This document shows positions 26,212-34,757 of a DNA stretch of 64,000 nt, in pieces (positions within the stretch are counted from its first letter, which is position 1; every line of letters starts with the position of its first letter). Source of the DNA: Aminobacter anthyllidis (GTDB lineage Bacteria; Pseudomonadota; Alphaproteobacteria; Rhizobiales; Rhizobiaceae); the NCBI RefSeq assembly GCF_018555685.1, contig NZ_JAFLWW010000004.1:558001-622000 (forward strand), in the 5' to 3' direction. The translations under genes and the position numbers were made by a program. Below the pieces are notes generated by a model. That model was not told the DNA's origin, ran no database searches, and saw nothing but the letters and a program-made list of their open reading frames with translations.

Positions 26212-27213
26212 TTATCCAAAGACTGGACGCCGATCGTCCTTAGGCAGGATCGCCGACCTGTCTGTGAATTCTTCGGTTGCTGCCAACAGTGCCTGGCGGA
26301 TGCCCGGCTCGCTGTCGGAGTGGCCGGCATCGGGAATGATCTCGAGGCGTGACGCGGGCCAGCGCTTGTGCACTTCAAAAGCCGTCCGCGGTGGACAGAC
26401 CATATCGTAGCGGCCCTGGACGATGACGCCGGGAATCTTGGCCATGCGGTGCATATTGTCCATGAGATGATTGGGCGGCAGGAACGCCTCGTTGATGAAG
26501 TACGATGCCTCGATCCGAGCGAGTGCCCCGACGACATGCGGCTCCTGGAAACCGCTCATGGTTCCGGGGTCGGGGGTGAGCGTGGAGCATGACCCCTCGT
26601 AGCGGCTCCACGCGCGTGCCGCGGCGTCACGCAGCGCCACGTCGTCGCCCTGAAGCCGCTTGGCGTAGGCGGGAACAACATCGTCGCGTTCGCCTTTGGG
26701 CAGAAGGCTGGCGAAGGTTTCCCAGGTTTCGGGAAAGAAGCGGCTGACGCCGCTCATGAACCAGTCGATCTCGGCCTTGCTGTTGAGCCAGATGCCGCGC
26801 AGGATCGCCGCGGTGACGCGGTCCGGGTGGCTCTGCGCATAGGCGATGGAGAGCGTGGTACCCCAGGAGCCGCCGAACAGCATCCAGTCGTCGAGACCGA
26901 GCTTCTTGCGCAGCGTTTCCATGTCTTCGACGAGCAAGGAAGTGGTGTTTTCCTTCGTCTCGCCGAGCGGCGTGGATTTGCCGGCGCCACGCTGGTCGAA
27001 AGCTATAATGCGATAGCGCGACGGATCGAAATATCGACGATCCTCCGGATCGGTTCCATATCCAGGGCCGCCATGGACCAGCACAACGGGCTTACCCGCC
27101 GGATTGCCCGACTCCTCGAAATAGAGCTCGTGGAGAGCGCTGACCCGTAACCGCCCCGTTCTGTAGGGTTCAATTGCGGGCCATAATTCGCGCAACGCCT
27201 GTGTCGTGTCCAT
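26212..27213 (-). CDS. pip: Proline iminopeptidase (alpha/beta hydrolase)
   Basis: This 333-residue enzyme releases N-terminal proline from peptides. The oxyanion segment HGGPGYGTDP, the nucleophile elbow GGSWGTTLSIAYAQSHPDRV and the late RYDMVCP and AGHSDSEPG segments supply the Ser-Asp-His triad. The ATG at 27213 gives the normal start (TTQALRELWPAIEPY). It follows the dipeptide-type ABC operon with an 81-base gap on the same strand, so peptide import and cleavage may be linked, although this enzyme is widely distributed and may be unrelated. Confidence 0.9.
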   Translation of the reverse strand: MDTTQALRELWPAIEPYRTGRLRVSALHELYFEESGNPAGKPVVLVHGGPGYGTDPEDRRYFDPSRYRIIAFDQRGAGKSTPLGETKENTTSLLVEDMETLRKKLGLDDWMLFGGSWGTTLSIAYAQSHPDRVTAAILRGIWLNSKAEIDWFMSGVSRFFPETWETFASLLPKGERDDVVPAYAKRLQGDDVALRDAAARAWSRYEGSCSTLTPDPGTMSGFQEPHVVGALARIEASYFINEAFLPPNHLMDNMHRMAKIPGVIVQGRYDMVCPPRTAFEVHKRWPASRLEIIPDAGHSDSEPGIRQALLAATEEFTDRSAILPKDDRRPVFG

Positions 27214-27294
27214 ATCGGTAACGTCCTGAACCACCGCGGCGACACCAAGAGAAACGGGCCAGCGTCGCCGCAAACACGCCGCCCGAAAACGGTT

Positions 27295-28071
27295 TCAATC
27301 GGAGGGGTCTAGGCCACGCGCAGCGGCGCGGTCGTAGCTGCGTGTCGCTGCGAGCAACTGTGCCGTGTAGTCCTCCCGCACGCGGCCATCGCGCAGAGCA
27401 TCAGCGGTGGTTTCCTCCACGATGCTGCCGCCATTCATCACGGCGACACGCTGGCACATATGCGCGACGACTGCGAGGTTGTGGCTGACCAGGACCATCG
27501 TCAGTCCGGAACTGACGAGCAACTCCTTCAGCAGATTGAGCACTTCCGCCTGGATCGACACGTCGAGCGCGGAGGTGGGCTCGTCGAGCAGCAGGATCGA
27601 CGGCTCGAGGATGAGGGCGCGCGCGATGGCGACGCGCTGCCTCTGCCCGCCGGACAGTTGGTGCGGATAGCGGAACCTGAAACTGGGCCGTAGCCCGACC
27701 CGTTCGAGCGCCGAACGGACGCGCTCTTCGGCCCGATCAAGACGGAAGATCGAAATCGGCTCGGACAGTGTCCGGTCGATGGTGTGGCGTGGGTGCAGGC
27801 TGCTGTACGGATCCTGGAACACCATCTGGACCGTGCGGTAGAAGCTCTTGGGGCGATGCGGCGTCTGTTGAATCCCATTGATCTCGATCGTACCGGTCCA
27901 AGTCGGATTGAGGCCGGATATTGCGCGGAGGATGGTCGATTTTCCGGATCCCGATTCCCCTACGATGCCGTAGCATTCGCCGGGGCGGACGCTGAAGTGC
28001 GCGTCGCGCACTGCATGCAATCCACCGAAGTGGACGTTGAGATTGTCGATGTTAACCGCGGCCTCGCTCAT
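27295..28071 (-). CDS. Dipeptide/oligopeptide ABC transporter ATPase (DppF/OppF type)
   Basis: This 258-residue ATPase has Walker A GESGSGKST, the Q-loop MVFQDPYSSLHPR, the signature LSGGQRQRVAIARAL, and Walker [13 protein letters not shown] with the switch VSHNLAVV. The C-terminal cysteine-rich oligopeptide extension is short. The ATG at 28071 overlaps the stop of the partner ATPase (ATGA) and is better than the ORF start three codons earlier. It is the last ABC gene of the leftward operon. Confidence 0.9.
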   Translation of the reverse strand: MSEAAVNIDNLNVHFGGLHAVRDAHFSVRPGECYGIVGESGSGKSTILRAISGLNPTWTGTIEINGIQQTPHRPKSFYRTVQMVFQDPYSSLHPRHTIDRTLSEPISIFRLDRAEERVRSALERVGLRPSFRFRYPHQLSGGQRQRVAIARALILEPSILLLDEPTSALDVSIQAEVLNLLKELLVSSGLTMVLVSHNLAVVAHMCQRVAVMNGGSIVEETTADALRDGRVREDYTAQLLAATRSYDRAAARGLDPSD

Positions 28072-28919
28072 GCCAGCCATGCCTTGTCACGCTTGAGTAC
28101 GGGCAGGGCATCGTCCCTGCGGTTGAGGTCGGGCATGCAGTTCAAAAGCCCCTGCGTGTAAGGATGCTTGGCCTGCGCAAGCTCACTGGCCTCGAGTGTC
28201 TCCATCACCTGTCCGCTGTAGAGGACGATGACCCGGTCGCAGAAGGCGCCGACAAGAGGCAGGTCGTGGCTGATAAAGATCAGCCCCATTCCACGTTCCT
28301 TGACGAGGTCGTCCAATATTGCGAGCACCTGCATCTGCACGGTCACGTCAAGTGCCGAGGTCGGTTCGTCAGCGATAAGAAGCTCGGGCTCGGCAGCAAG
28401 CACCATGGCAATCATGATGCGCTGACCCATGCCGCCCGACACCTCGTGCGGGTAGAGGTTGTAGACGCGGCGAGGATCCCGGATGCGCACGGATTCCAAC
28501 GCGTGCAACGCGTGTTCCTCCGCCTGCCTGCCGCTCATCTTGCTATGGGCGCGGTAAGCTTCGGCGATCTGCCTGCCCACGGTCATCACCGGGTTCAGCG
28601 AGAATTTCGGATCCTGCATGACCATCGACATGTGGGCTCCGCGCAGCGCGCCTCGCTGCTTCGCGCTCATGGCGAGCAGATCCTGGCCCATGAAGGTCAT
28701 CCGGTCGGCGCTCACCCGACCAGGCAGGGGAACCAGATCCAGGATAGCCCGTCCGGTGAGCGATTTACCTGATCCAGATTCGCCGACGATGCCCAGTCGC
28801 TCCCTCCCGAGTGTGAACGACAGGCCGCGCACCGCGTGCACGGTTTCGACACGGCTGTGGAACTGCACGTTGAGATTGGCGATCTCCAACAGCGGGGGTC
28901 TTGCGGTTGAGGAGCTCAT
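28068..28919 (-). CDS. Dipeptide/oligopeptide ABC transporter ATPase (DppD/OppD type)
   Basis: This is the 283-residue partner ATPase. Walker A is GESGSGKS near residue 40, the Q-loop is MVMQDPKFSLNP, the signature region reads VSGGMGQRIMIAMVL, and Walker B is [12 protein letters not shown] with the switch ISHDLPLV. It ends shortly after the canonical peptide-ATPase tail PYTQGLLNCMPDL. It overlaps both flanking genes by four bases. Confidence 0.9.
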   Translation of the reverse strand: MSSSTARPPLLEIANLNVQFHSRVETVHAVRGLSFTLGRERLGIVGESGSGKSLTGRAILDLVPLPGRVSADRMTFMGQDLLAMSAKQRGALRGAHMSMVMQDPKFSLNPVMTVGRQIAEAYRAHSKMSGRQAEEHALHALESVRIRDPRRVYNLYPHEVSGGMGQRIMIAMVLAAEPELLIADEPTSALDVTVQMQVLAILDDLVKERGMGLIFISHDLPLVGAFCDRVIVLYSGQVMETLEASELAQAKHPYTQGLLNCMPDLNRRDDALPVLKRDKAWLA

Positions 28920-29806
28920 CTTGCGTCCAGCACGTCGCGAAGCCCGTCGCCGAGCAGGTTAAAGCCAAGGGCACAGATACAGATGGCGAGGCCGGGGAAG
29001 GCCGCGACCCACCACTGGTCGAACACCTGTTCCCGCCCGGTGGCCACCATGGCGCCCCATTCCGGCAGCGGCGGCTGTGCGCCCAGGCCGAGGAAGCCAA
29101 GCCCGGCGGCGGTCAGGATGATACCGGCCATGTCGAGCGCGGAGCGGACGATTGCCGAGGGCACGCACATCGGCGTCACGTGGCCCAGGATTATGCGAAA
29201 TGCCGATGCTCCTTGCATGCGGGCTGCCGCGATGTAGTCGGACTTGCGAACCACCATGGTCTCGGCGCGCGCGACTCGCGCATAAGGCGGCCATGCCGTG
29301 AGCGCGATGGCGAGAATCGCGTTCTCGAGGCCGGACCCGAGCGCGGACACCAACGCCAGTGCCAGGATCAGCCGGGGAAAGGCGAGGAACACATCCGTGA
29401 TGCGCATCAGGAGCGTATCGACCCATCCGCCGAAGTATCCCGCCGTCGCACCGATCAGCAGCCCCACGGGCCCCACGGTCACGACCACCGCGAGGACGAT
29501 GAACAGCGTGACGCGCGACCCGTAGACGATGCGGCTGAAGATATCGCGGCCGAGGGCGTCGGTTCCGAGCCAGTATTCCGCACTCATTGGCTGCAAGCGA
29601 TGTGCAAGGTTCTGTTCGATGGGATCATGGGTAGCGACCAGAGGTGCGAATGCAGCGACCAGCAGCAACGTGATCACGATGAAGAGCCCGACCATCGCCA
29701 GCGGATTGCCGCGAAGAACGAGCCACCGGCGATAAGCCTGGCCGAGCCGCGATTGCATACGCGACTGCGCGTCGTCAGTCAGTAGATAGGCGCGGAGAGC
29801 TGTCAT
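28916..29806 (-). CDS. Dipeptide-type ABC transporter permease (DppC type)
   Basis: This 296-residue permease has an N-terminal segment and about five to six helices. The DppC motif GTDALGRDIFSRIVYGSR is present, and the EAA-type loop reads AAARMQGASAFRIILGHVTP. The C-terminal GDGLRDVLDAR is typical. It overlaps the DppB-type permease upstream and the DppD-type ATPase downstream by four bases each. Confidence 0.9.
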   Translation of the reverse strand: MTALRAYLLTDDAQSRMQSRLGQAYRRWLVLRGNPLAMVGLFIVITLLLVAAFAPLVATHDPIEQNLAHRLQPMSAEYWLGTDALGRDIFSRIVYGSRVTLFIVLAVVVTVGPVGLLIGATAGYFGGWVDTLLMRITDVFLAFPRLILALALVSALGSGLENAILAIALTAWPPYARVARAETMVVRKSDYIAAARMQGASAFRIILGHVTPMCVPSAIVRSALDMAGIILTAAGLGFLGLGAQPPLPEWGAMVATGREQVFDQWWVAAFPGLAICICALGFNLLGDGLRDVLDAR

Positions 29807-30867
29807 CTGGTTCTCGGATCGAATAGCCGGCCGGCAATGTCCGACAGGAGGTTGACGCCGATGAATATGGCGCCGATCACGACGGTGCCGCCGAGCACGG
29901 CGTTCATATCGGCATTGAGGAGGGAGTTTGTGATGTAGCGACCGAGTCCCGGCCAGGCGAAGATGGTTTCGGTCAGCACCGAACCTTCCAGCAGGCTCGC
30001 ATAGGAGAGCGCGATTACCGCGACCAGGGGGGCAACAGCGTTGCGTAATGCGTGGCGCCAGATGATGCGTCCTTCAGACAGCCCCTTGACCCGAGCTGTC
30101 GTGACATATTGCTGCTGGAGTTCGGTCAGCATGAAGCTGCGGGTCATCCGGCTGATGTAGGCGAGGCTGAAGAAGCCGAGCAGCGTCGCCGGCAGGATCA
30201 GGTGGTAGAAGGCATCCCAGAAGATCTCCCATTCTCCCTGCACAGCTGCATCCAGCAGAATGACGCCGGTCACCGGGGACAGGAGGTCGGCATAGGCGAC
30301 GCTCTGGCGCCCAGGACCCTCGACCCAACCCAGCTTCGCATAGAAGAGAAGCAGTCCCATCAATCCGAGCCAAAATACGGGAACCGAATAGCCGAACAGC
30401 CCGACGACCCGTGCCAGATGGTCGATCCACTTGCCCCGGTACACCGCCGCCGCGACACCGGTTGGGATGCCGATCAGCACGCCGATGAGCGTGCCCAGCG
30501 TCGCCAGTTCGAGCGTCGCCGGAAACACCGTTGCGATATCCGAGAACACCGGATTGCCGGTCAGGTTCGAGACCCCGAAATCGCCCTGTAATATCTTGAC
30601 GAGATATATGCCGAACTGGGTGAGCAACGGCTTGTCGAGACCCAGTTCGACCTTGGCGTTGTTGTAGACTTCCGCCGACGCGTTCTCGCCGACCACCGCG
30701 AGGACCGCATCGATCGGCACGACCCGGCCGATGAGAAAGGTGACGATCAGCAGACCAAGGAACGTGGCGAGGATTGTCGAAGTTTCGCGCGCGACGACTT
30801 GTCCGATCGAACCGAAACGCCGCAATGAGACGCCGCCTTTTGGACTGTCTTTCCCTGAAGTTATCAT
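29803..30867 (-). CDS. Dipeptide-type ABC transporter permease (DppB type)
   Basis: This 354-residue permease has about six helices and a somewhat long N-terminus. The family features are LGLDKPLLTQFGIYLVKILQGDFG and the EAA-type loop TARVKGLSEGRIIWRHALRNA, followed by EGSVLTETIFAWPGLGRY. It is 73 bases after the NMT1-like gene and starts a run of four ABC genes overlapped by four bases each. Confidence 0.9.
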   Translation of the reverse strand: MITSGKDSPKGGVSLRRFGSIGQVVARETSTILATFLGLLIVTFLIGRVVPIDAVLAVVGENASAEVYNNAKVELGLDKPLLTQFGIYLVKILQGDFGVSNLTGNPVFSDIATVFPATLELATLGTLIGVLIGIPTGVAAAVYRGKWIDHLARVVGLFGYSVPVFWLGLMGLLLFYAKLGWVEGPGRQSVAYADLLSPVTGVILLDAAVQGEWEIFWDAFYHLILPATLLGFFSLAYISRMTRSFMLTELQQQYVTTARVKGLSEGRIIWRHALRNAVAPLVAVIALSYASLLEGSVLTETIFAWPGLGRYITNSLLNADMNAVLGGTVVIGAIFIGVNLLSDIAGRLFDPRTR

Positions 30868-30940
30868 GCCTTGCGTCTATCCCTGTTCAGGACGTGATGA
30901 AGGTGGAATGCCGGGTTCAAAGAGGTGTGTATGGATGCAC

Positions 30941-31912
30941 TCATCCTGCCGAAGGCTCGAAACGGCGCTCTTCCAGGGCTGGCAGGAAGGCGGGCGAGAA
31001 AAGCTCGGCCGCGTCGACCTTGCGGTCGAGCTGCATGGCGACTGTTACCTGCTCGCAACTGCGGGCGAGCCGCGCCTGATCGACGTCGCCAATGCCGAGC
31101 CGTTCCCGTTCCGGATGGCTCATCTCGCGCTGGAGAGTTCCCATGAAGCGCCGAAGATTGACCGCGTAGCTCATGTCAGCCCCGTGTGCCATGACGGCAT
31201 CGATCCCAGCACGGGGATCGCGGATTGCGTCACGAAAACCTCGGCTGGTCGCCCGCACTAGCCCCTGGATGGCGGCCGGATCCGTCTCAAGCAGCGCCCG
31301 CGTCACGACGAGTGCGTTGCCATAGAAATCGGGAAGAACGGTCGAATACTCGAGAAAGCGCGTATTGGCCTCATGCGGCGAATTCATATCGCTGAGAGAC
31401 GCAATGGTGGAATTCACGAAACCGAAGACACCTTCACCAGCTTTGTCCTCGATCATGGCGCGCACGAGTTGACCGAGGCTGCCTTGGGCATCCCGGATAT
31501 CCACGTCCGCGACATCGAAGCCGCTGGCGCGTGCATAGGCGGGAAAGAATATCCGAGCGGAATCGTGAGGATGACCAAATAGTGTCTTGCCGATCAGATC
31601 ACGGGGCGTTTGCACCGGCCCGTCGGCGCGCACAGCCACGGTCAGCGGTGTCCTGTTGAAGGCGACGAAAACCGCCTGCGGACCGGTTCCCTCGGGAAGG
31701 GACGACAAAAGCATCGTCAACGAATTAATGTCACCGTAGACGGCGGCGTAGTCCCCGGTCCTGATGTCGGCGATGGCGGCGGATGCCCCACGGGCGCCGG
31801 ACCACTCGATCTCGAGCCCCTCATCGGCAAAATAGTTGCGATCTTCAGCGAGGAAGAAGCCCGCAAGCGGGCCCATTGGGGTGTGATTAAGCCGAACACG
31901 CAACGTCTTCAT
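30941..31912 (-). CDS. NMT1/THI5-like protein without signal peptide
   Basis: This 323-residue protein has the NMT1/THI5-like fold expected of ABC binding proteins for pyrimidine, sulfonate or related ligands. It starts with KTLRVRLNHTPMGPLAGFFLAEDRNYFADEGL, and the ATG gives no Sec or Tat signal: the first residues are beta-strand-like and charged. The GDYAAVYGDINSL and GFVNSTIA segments fit ligand-pocket loops. It lies between SBP5 and DppB in the leftward operon. It could be exported in another way, act in the cytosol, or be tethered by an unseen signal. The role is not known. Confidence 0.72.
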   Translation of the reverse strand: MKTLRVRLNHTPMGPLAGFFLAEDRNYFADEGLEIEWSGARGASAAIADIRTGDYAAVYGDINSLTMLLSSLPEGTGPQAVFVAFNRTPLTVAVRADGPVQTPRDLIGKTLFGHPHDSARIFFPAYARASGFDVADVDIRDAQGSLGQLVRAMIEDKAGEGVFGFVNSTIASLSDMNSPHEANTRFLEYSTVLPDFYGNALVVTRALLETDPAAIQGLVRATSRGFRDAIRDPRAGIDAVMAHGADMSYAVNLRRFMGTLQREMSHPERERLGIGDVDQARLARSCEQVTVAMQLDRKVDAAELFSPAFLPALEERRFEPSAG

Positions 31913-31940
31913 GATGATACTCGATCTGGATTGGAAAGAT

Positions 31941-31962
31941 GGGCCGAACCCGGGTTCGGCCC
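31941..31962 (-). terminator. Intercistronic hairpin after the SBP5 gene
   Basis: A perfect 22-base palindrome, arms GGGCCGAACCC and GGGTTCGGCCC, lies 15-36 bases past the stop of the SBP5 gene. No strong T-run follows in the leftward direction. The position after a binding-protein gene is the same as at 5683-5707, so a stabilising or attenuating hairpin is likely. Confidence 0.62.
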
Positions 31963-31976
31963 AAGCGGTGCGATGG

Positions 31977-33563
31977 CTACTTTGTGGTCAGCCGGTAGTA
32001 GAGCACGCCGTTGGCGGGATCGATCGCGATGCTCTGGACGTTTTTCCTCTCGGCAATGCGGGTCATGCCCTGGAACATGAACACATAGGGGCTGTCTTCC
32101 TGGAGCTTTTTCTGCAGGTCGACATAAATCTGCATGCGTTTTGTTGTGTCGCGTTCCTTGACCGCCGCCGCGGCCAGATCCTTCACGTCCTGCGGAATCT
32201 CCCAGGCATTGCGCCATGCCGCCGTCTTGTTCGGAGCGTCATCCGAATTGTCGGGATTGTAGGTGAACGCGTAAGCATGTGACTGTGGGTCGCGATAGTC
32301 CGGGATCCAGGCGTTCTGGCTCAGCTCGTGCTGGCGCCCGCGATAGGCGGTGACCAACTGCTTCACGTCGCTCGGATTGATTTCCACCTTGATGTTGGCG
32401 AGGCTCATTGTGTTCTGGATGGACTGCGCCATTTCCAGGTAAGGCGAGGAGTTACGCACGTTCAGCTTGACGGTGAACCCGTCGGGATATCCGCCTTTCG
32501 CCAGCAACTCCTTGGCCTTCTCCACATCGAGCTTGTAGGGGGTGCCGTCCAGCTCTGCATCGAAACCCTTCGGCCAGAACGACTGGTGCACCGTCCACTG
32601 GCCTTTCAGGAAGGTGTCGACCATCCCTTGATAGTCGACCAGGTAGTTCAAGGCCTTGCGGACCTCGGGTTTCTTGAACGGCTCGAATTTCTCGTTGACC
32701 GCCAGATACTGGACCGACGCTTCCACTGAGTCCTGGATGGCGATGTCGGGGTTACCGGCAACACCCTGCATCAAATCGGGGGTCAGCGCCCGCGCCACGT
32801 CGATGTCGCCGCGCTCCAGCAGGAGACGCTGCGACGCCGGCTCCGCTACGTGACGGATCAGCACCCTCTGGACCTTGGGAGCGCCGAGCCGGAAGTTCGG
32901 GTTGGCTTCGAGCACAAGCGACTCGTTCGGCTTCCAGGACTTCAGGACGAACGGACCCGACCCTGCTGAATTGTTGCGCAGCCAACCAGCGCCCATATCG
33001 TTGGCGGTCACGTGCTCCAGGACCAGTTTCTCGTCGAGGACCGACGTGATGTTGTTGGCGAGAATGCTGATCACCAGGCTCGGCGCGAGGTCGGTGGTTA
33101 TGGTTAGGTCGACCCTCATGGGATCGCGCGCCACGACCAGCTTTTCGATATTGTCTGCGGTCCAGCCGAACTGCGTGACGGCAAATGCCGGCGCCTTGTT
33201 CATTTTGACCATGCGCTGCAGCGAGAAGACGACGTCGTTGGACGTCATCGCGTTGCCGGAATGGAATACCTGGCCGGGCCTCAGCTTCAGCTCGAACGTC
33301 TTGCCGTCTTCGGATACCGTCCAGCTTTCGACCGCGCCACCCACCAGCTTGGTGACATCCTCGGGCTCGAACTGCATCAACTGTTCGTAGACGTTGTTGA
33401 TCGTCTCTGTGCCGGAATGTTCGTAGTTCGACGCCGGATCGAGCGAGATGATGTCATCGATGGCCTTGGCGACGACGAGCGTATTGCCCGGTGTCTCGGC
33501 ATAGGCGGTGCTGGTGAGCAGAAGAGCCGATAGCGCGGCGCCGTGCAGAAAACGCAATTTCAT
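31977..33563 (-). CDS. ABC transporter substrate-binding protein, family 5 (peptide type)
   Basis: This 528-residue extracytoplasmic binding protein has a Sec signal peptide (about residues 1-22, ending AYAET). The family 5 order is visible: DDIISLDPASNYEHS near the N-terminus, VYEQLMQFEPED, SWTVSEDGKTFELKLRPG, and later LLAKGGYPDGFTV. It is the only clear peptide-type binding protein in this operon and should serve the DppBCDF-like components. Its start overlaps the stop of the upstream NMT1-like gene by four bases. Confidence 0.9.
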   Translation of the reverse strand: MKLRFLHGAALSALLLTSTAYAETPGNTLVVAKAIDDIISLDPASNYEHSGTETINNVYEQLMQFEPEDVTKLVGGAVESWTVSEDGKTFELKLRPGQVFHSGNAMTSNDVVFSLQRMVKMNKAPAFAVTQFGWTADNIEKLVVARDPMRVDLTITTDLAPSLVISILANNITSVLDEKLVLEHVTANDMGAGWLRNNSAGSGPFVLKSWKPNESLVLEANPNFRLGAPKVQRVLIRHVAEPASQRLLLERGDIDVARALTPDLMQGVAGNPDIAIQDSVEASVQYLAVNEKFEPFKKPEVRKALNYLVDYQGMVDTFLKGQWTVHQSFWPKGFDAELDGTPYKLDVEKAKELLAKGGYPDGFTVKLNVRNSSPYLEMAQSIQNTMSLANIKVEINPSDVKQLVTAYRGRQHELSQNAWIPDYRDPQSHAYAFTYNPDNSDDAPNKTAAWRNAWEIPQDVKDLAAAAVKERDTTKRMQIYVDLQKKLQEDSPYVFMFQGMTRIAERKNVQSIAIDPANGVLYYRLTTK

Positions 33564-34636
33564 GGTTCCCTCCCATATTTATCTGAATGCGTGAATGACT
33601 GTGAGCCTGCGAGTGCGAGCCGGCCTTCGCGGCAGGATGCGTCCTCCTCGATAGCATCGCCGGCTGCCGTGGACGTCGCGTCAGGGCCAATCCTGCGCTC
33701 ATCGATAAGAGGCAGGAAGGCCGTCGTGAACACCTCGTCGACTGCCGGCTGCCGGGGCAGCTTCCGGCTGTCCGCGCTCAGTTTCAGCAGACGTTCCATC
33801 CTGGCCCTGTCGATATCCCCCACGCCCTTGGCAAGCGTTTGCCAGCCTCCCATGTCCTCCTCGATCGTTTCCAGCAGACGCAGCCGATCGACCTGCGGCG
33901 GACGATCGGGAGCGTGGTTGATGAGGGCCTGGATGGCCGCGTCGGGATCGCAGGCGGCCGCGAGCACGCCCCGGTTGATAGCCCGTACGAATGCCTTTGC
34001 TACGGCTGGCTTGTCGCGTGCAAAGGTCGGCGAGACCATCAGGGCGCTGCCATATAGATCCTGCGCAACATCCTTGAATTTGAGGAAGCGGACTTCGGAG
34101 CGAACATCCTTGCCGCTGGCGCGTATGGCTGCCGACACCGTGGAAAGATAACCGAACAGCGCGTCGGTCTTGCCTTCCTTGAGCAGGTTGAGAAGTGCGA
34201 TCCAGTCGCCATCGTTGCTCACCGTCCTGACGGAGCGGGGATCAAGCCCGGCCTTGCTGGCATATTGTTCGAAGGTGTTCAGCCCGACATCCACCGCGTG
34301 CGCTGTGATCGTCATCCCGGACAGGCCGGCGGGCGAACTGATTTGGGAGCCAGCCGGCAGGACAATCACCGACGGCGACCGGTCCATGACCATGTAGACG
34401 CCGACCGGAGAGGTTACGGGCTTTCGCGCCGCCTCTTCGATCAGGGCCTGGAAGTCACCGTAGCCGAACTCGATTCCTTCCTTCACCATGCGCCCGGCAG
34501 CGCTGAATGCACCCAGGCCGTCGACAAACTCGACGTCGATCTCCTCATCGCGGAAATAGCCGCGATCACAGGCCAGCGGAAACCAGGCATTCGCCCCGGT
34601 GAAGCCGGAATTCGTAAGCAGCCTTACTTTATGCAT
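33560..34636 (-). CDS. NMT1/THI5-like protein without signal peptide, second copy
   Basis: This 358-residue protein resembles the NMT1/THI5 family (HKVRLLTNSGFTGANAWFPLACDRGYFRDEEIDVEF), but again the ATG gives no signal peptide. It contains a GYGDFQALIEEAA segment like the ligand-pocket motifs of the neighbours and a long basic C-terminus (DAIEEDASCREGRLAL). It overlaps the SBP5 start by four bases and is 121 bases from the Tat-type copy upstream. Paralogous duplication with the copies at 30941 and 34758 is likely from layout. Confidence 0.7.
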   Translation of the reverse strand: MHKVRLLTNSGFTGANAWFPLACDRGYFRDEEIDVEFVDGLGAFSAAGRMVKEGIEFGYGDFQALIEEAARKPVTSPVGVYMVMDRSPSVIVLPAGSQISSPAGLSGMTITAHAVDVGLNTFEQYASKAGLDPRSVRTVSNDGDWIALLNLLKEGKTDALFGYLSTVSAAIRASGKDVRSEVRFLKFKDVAQDLYGSALMVSPTFARDKPAVAKAFVRAINRGVLAAACDPDAAIQALINHAPDRPPQVDRLRLLETIEEDMGGWQTLAKGVGDIDRARMERLLKLSADSRKLPRQPAVDEVFTTAFLPLIDERRIGPDATSTAAGDAIEEDASCREGRLALAGSQSFTHSDKYGREP

Positions 34637-34757
34637 CCGCTCCCGCCTTCCGGCCCTGCGGTTTCATGGTGCGTGAAGTCTCAAGACGCAGCCATCGTCG
34701 CGATGGTCGGCACGCGACGGGTGAGGCCCGCGCCTTCACGCAGTTGCCAAGCTGGAG

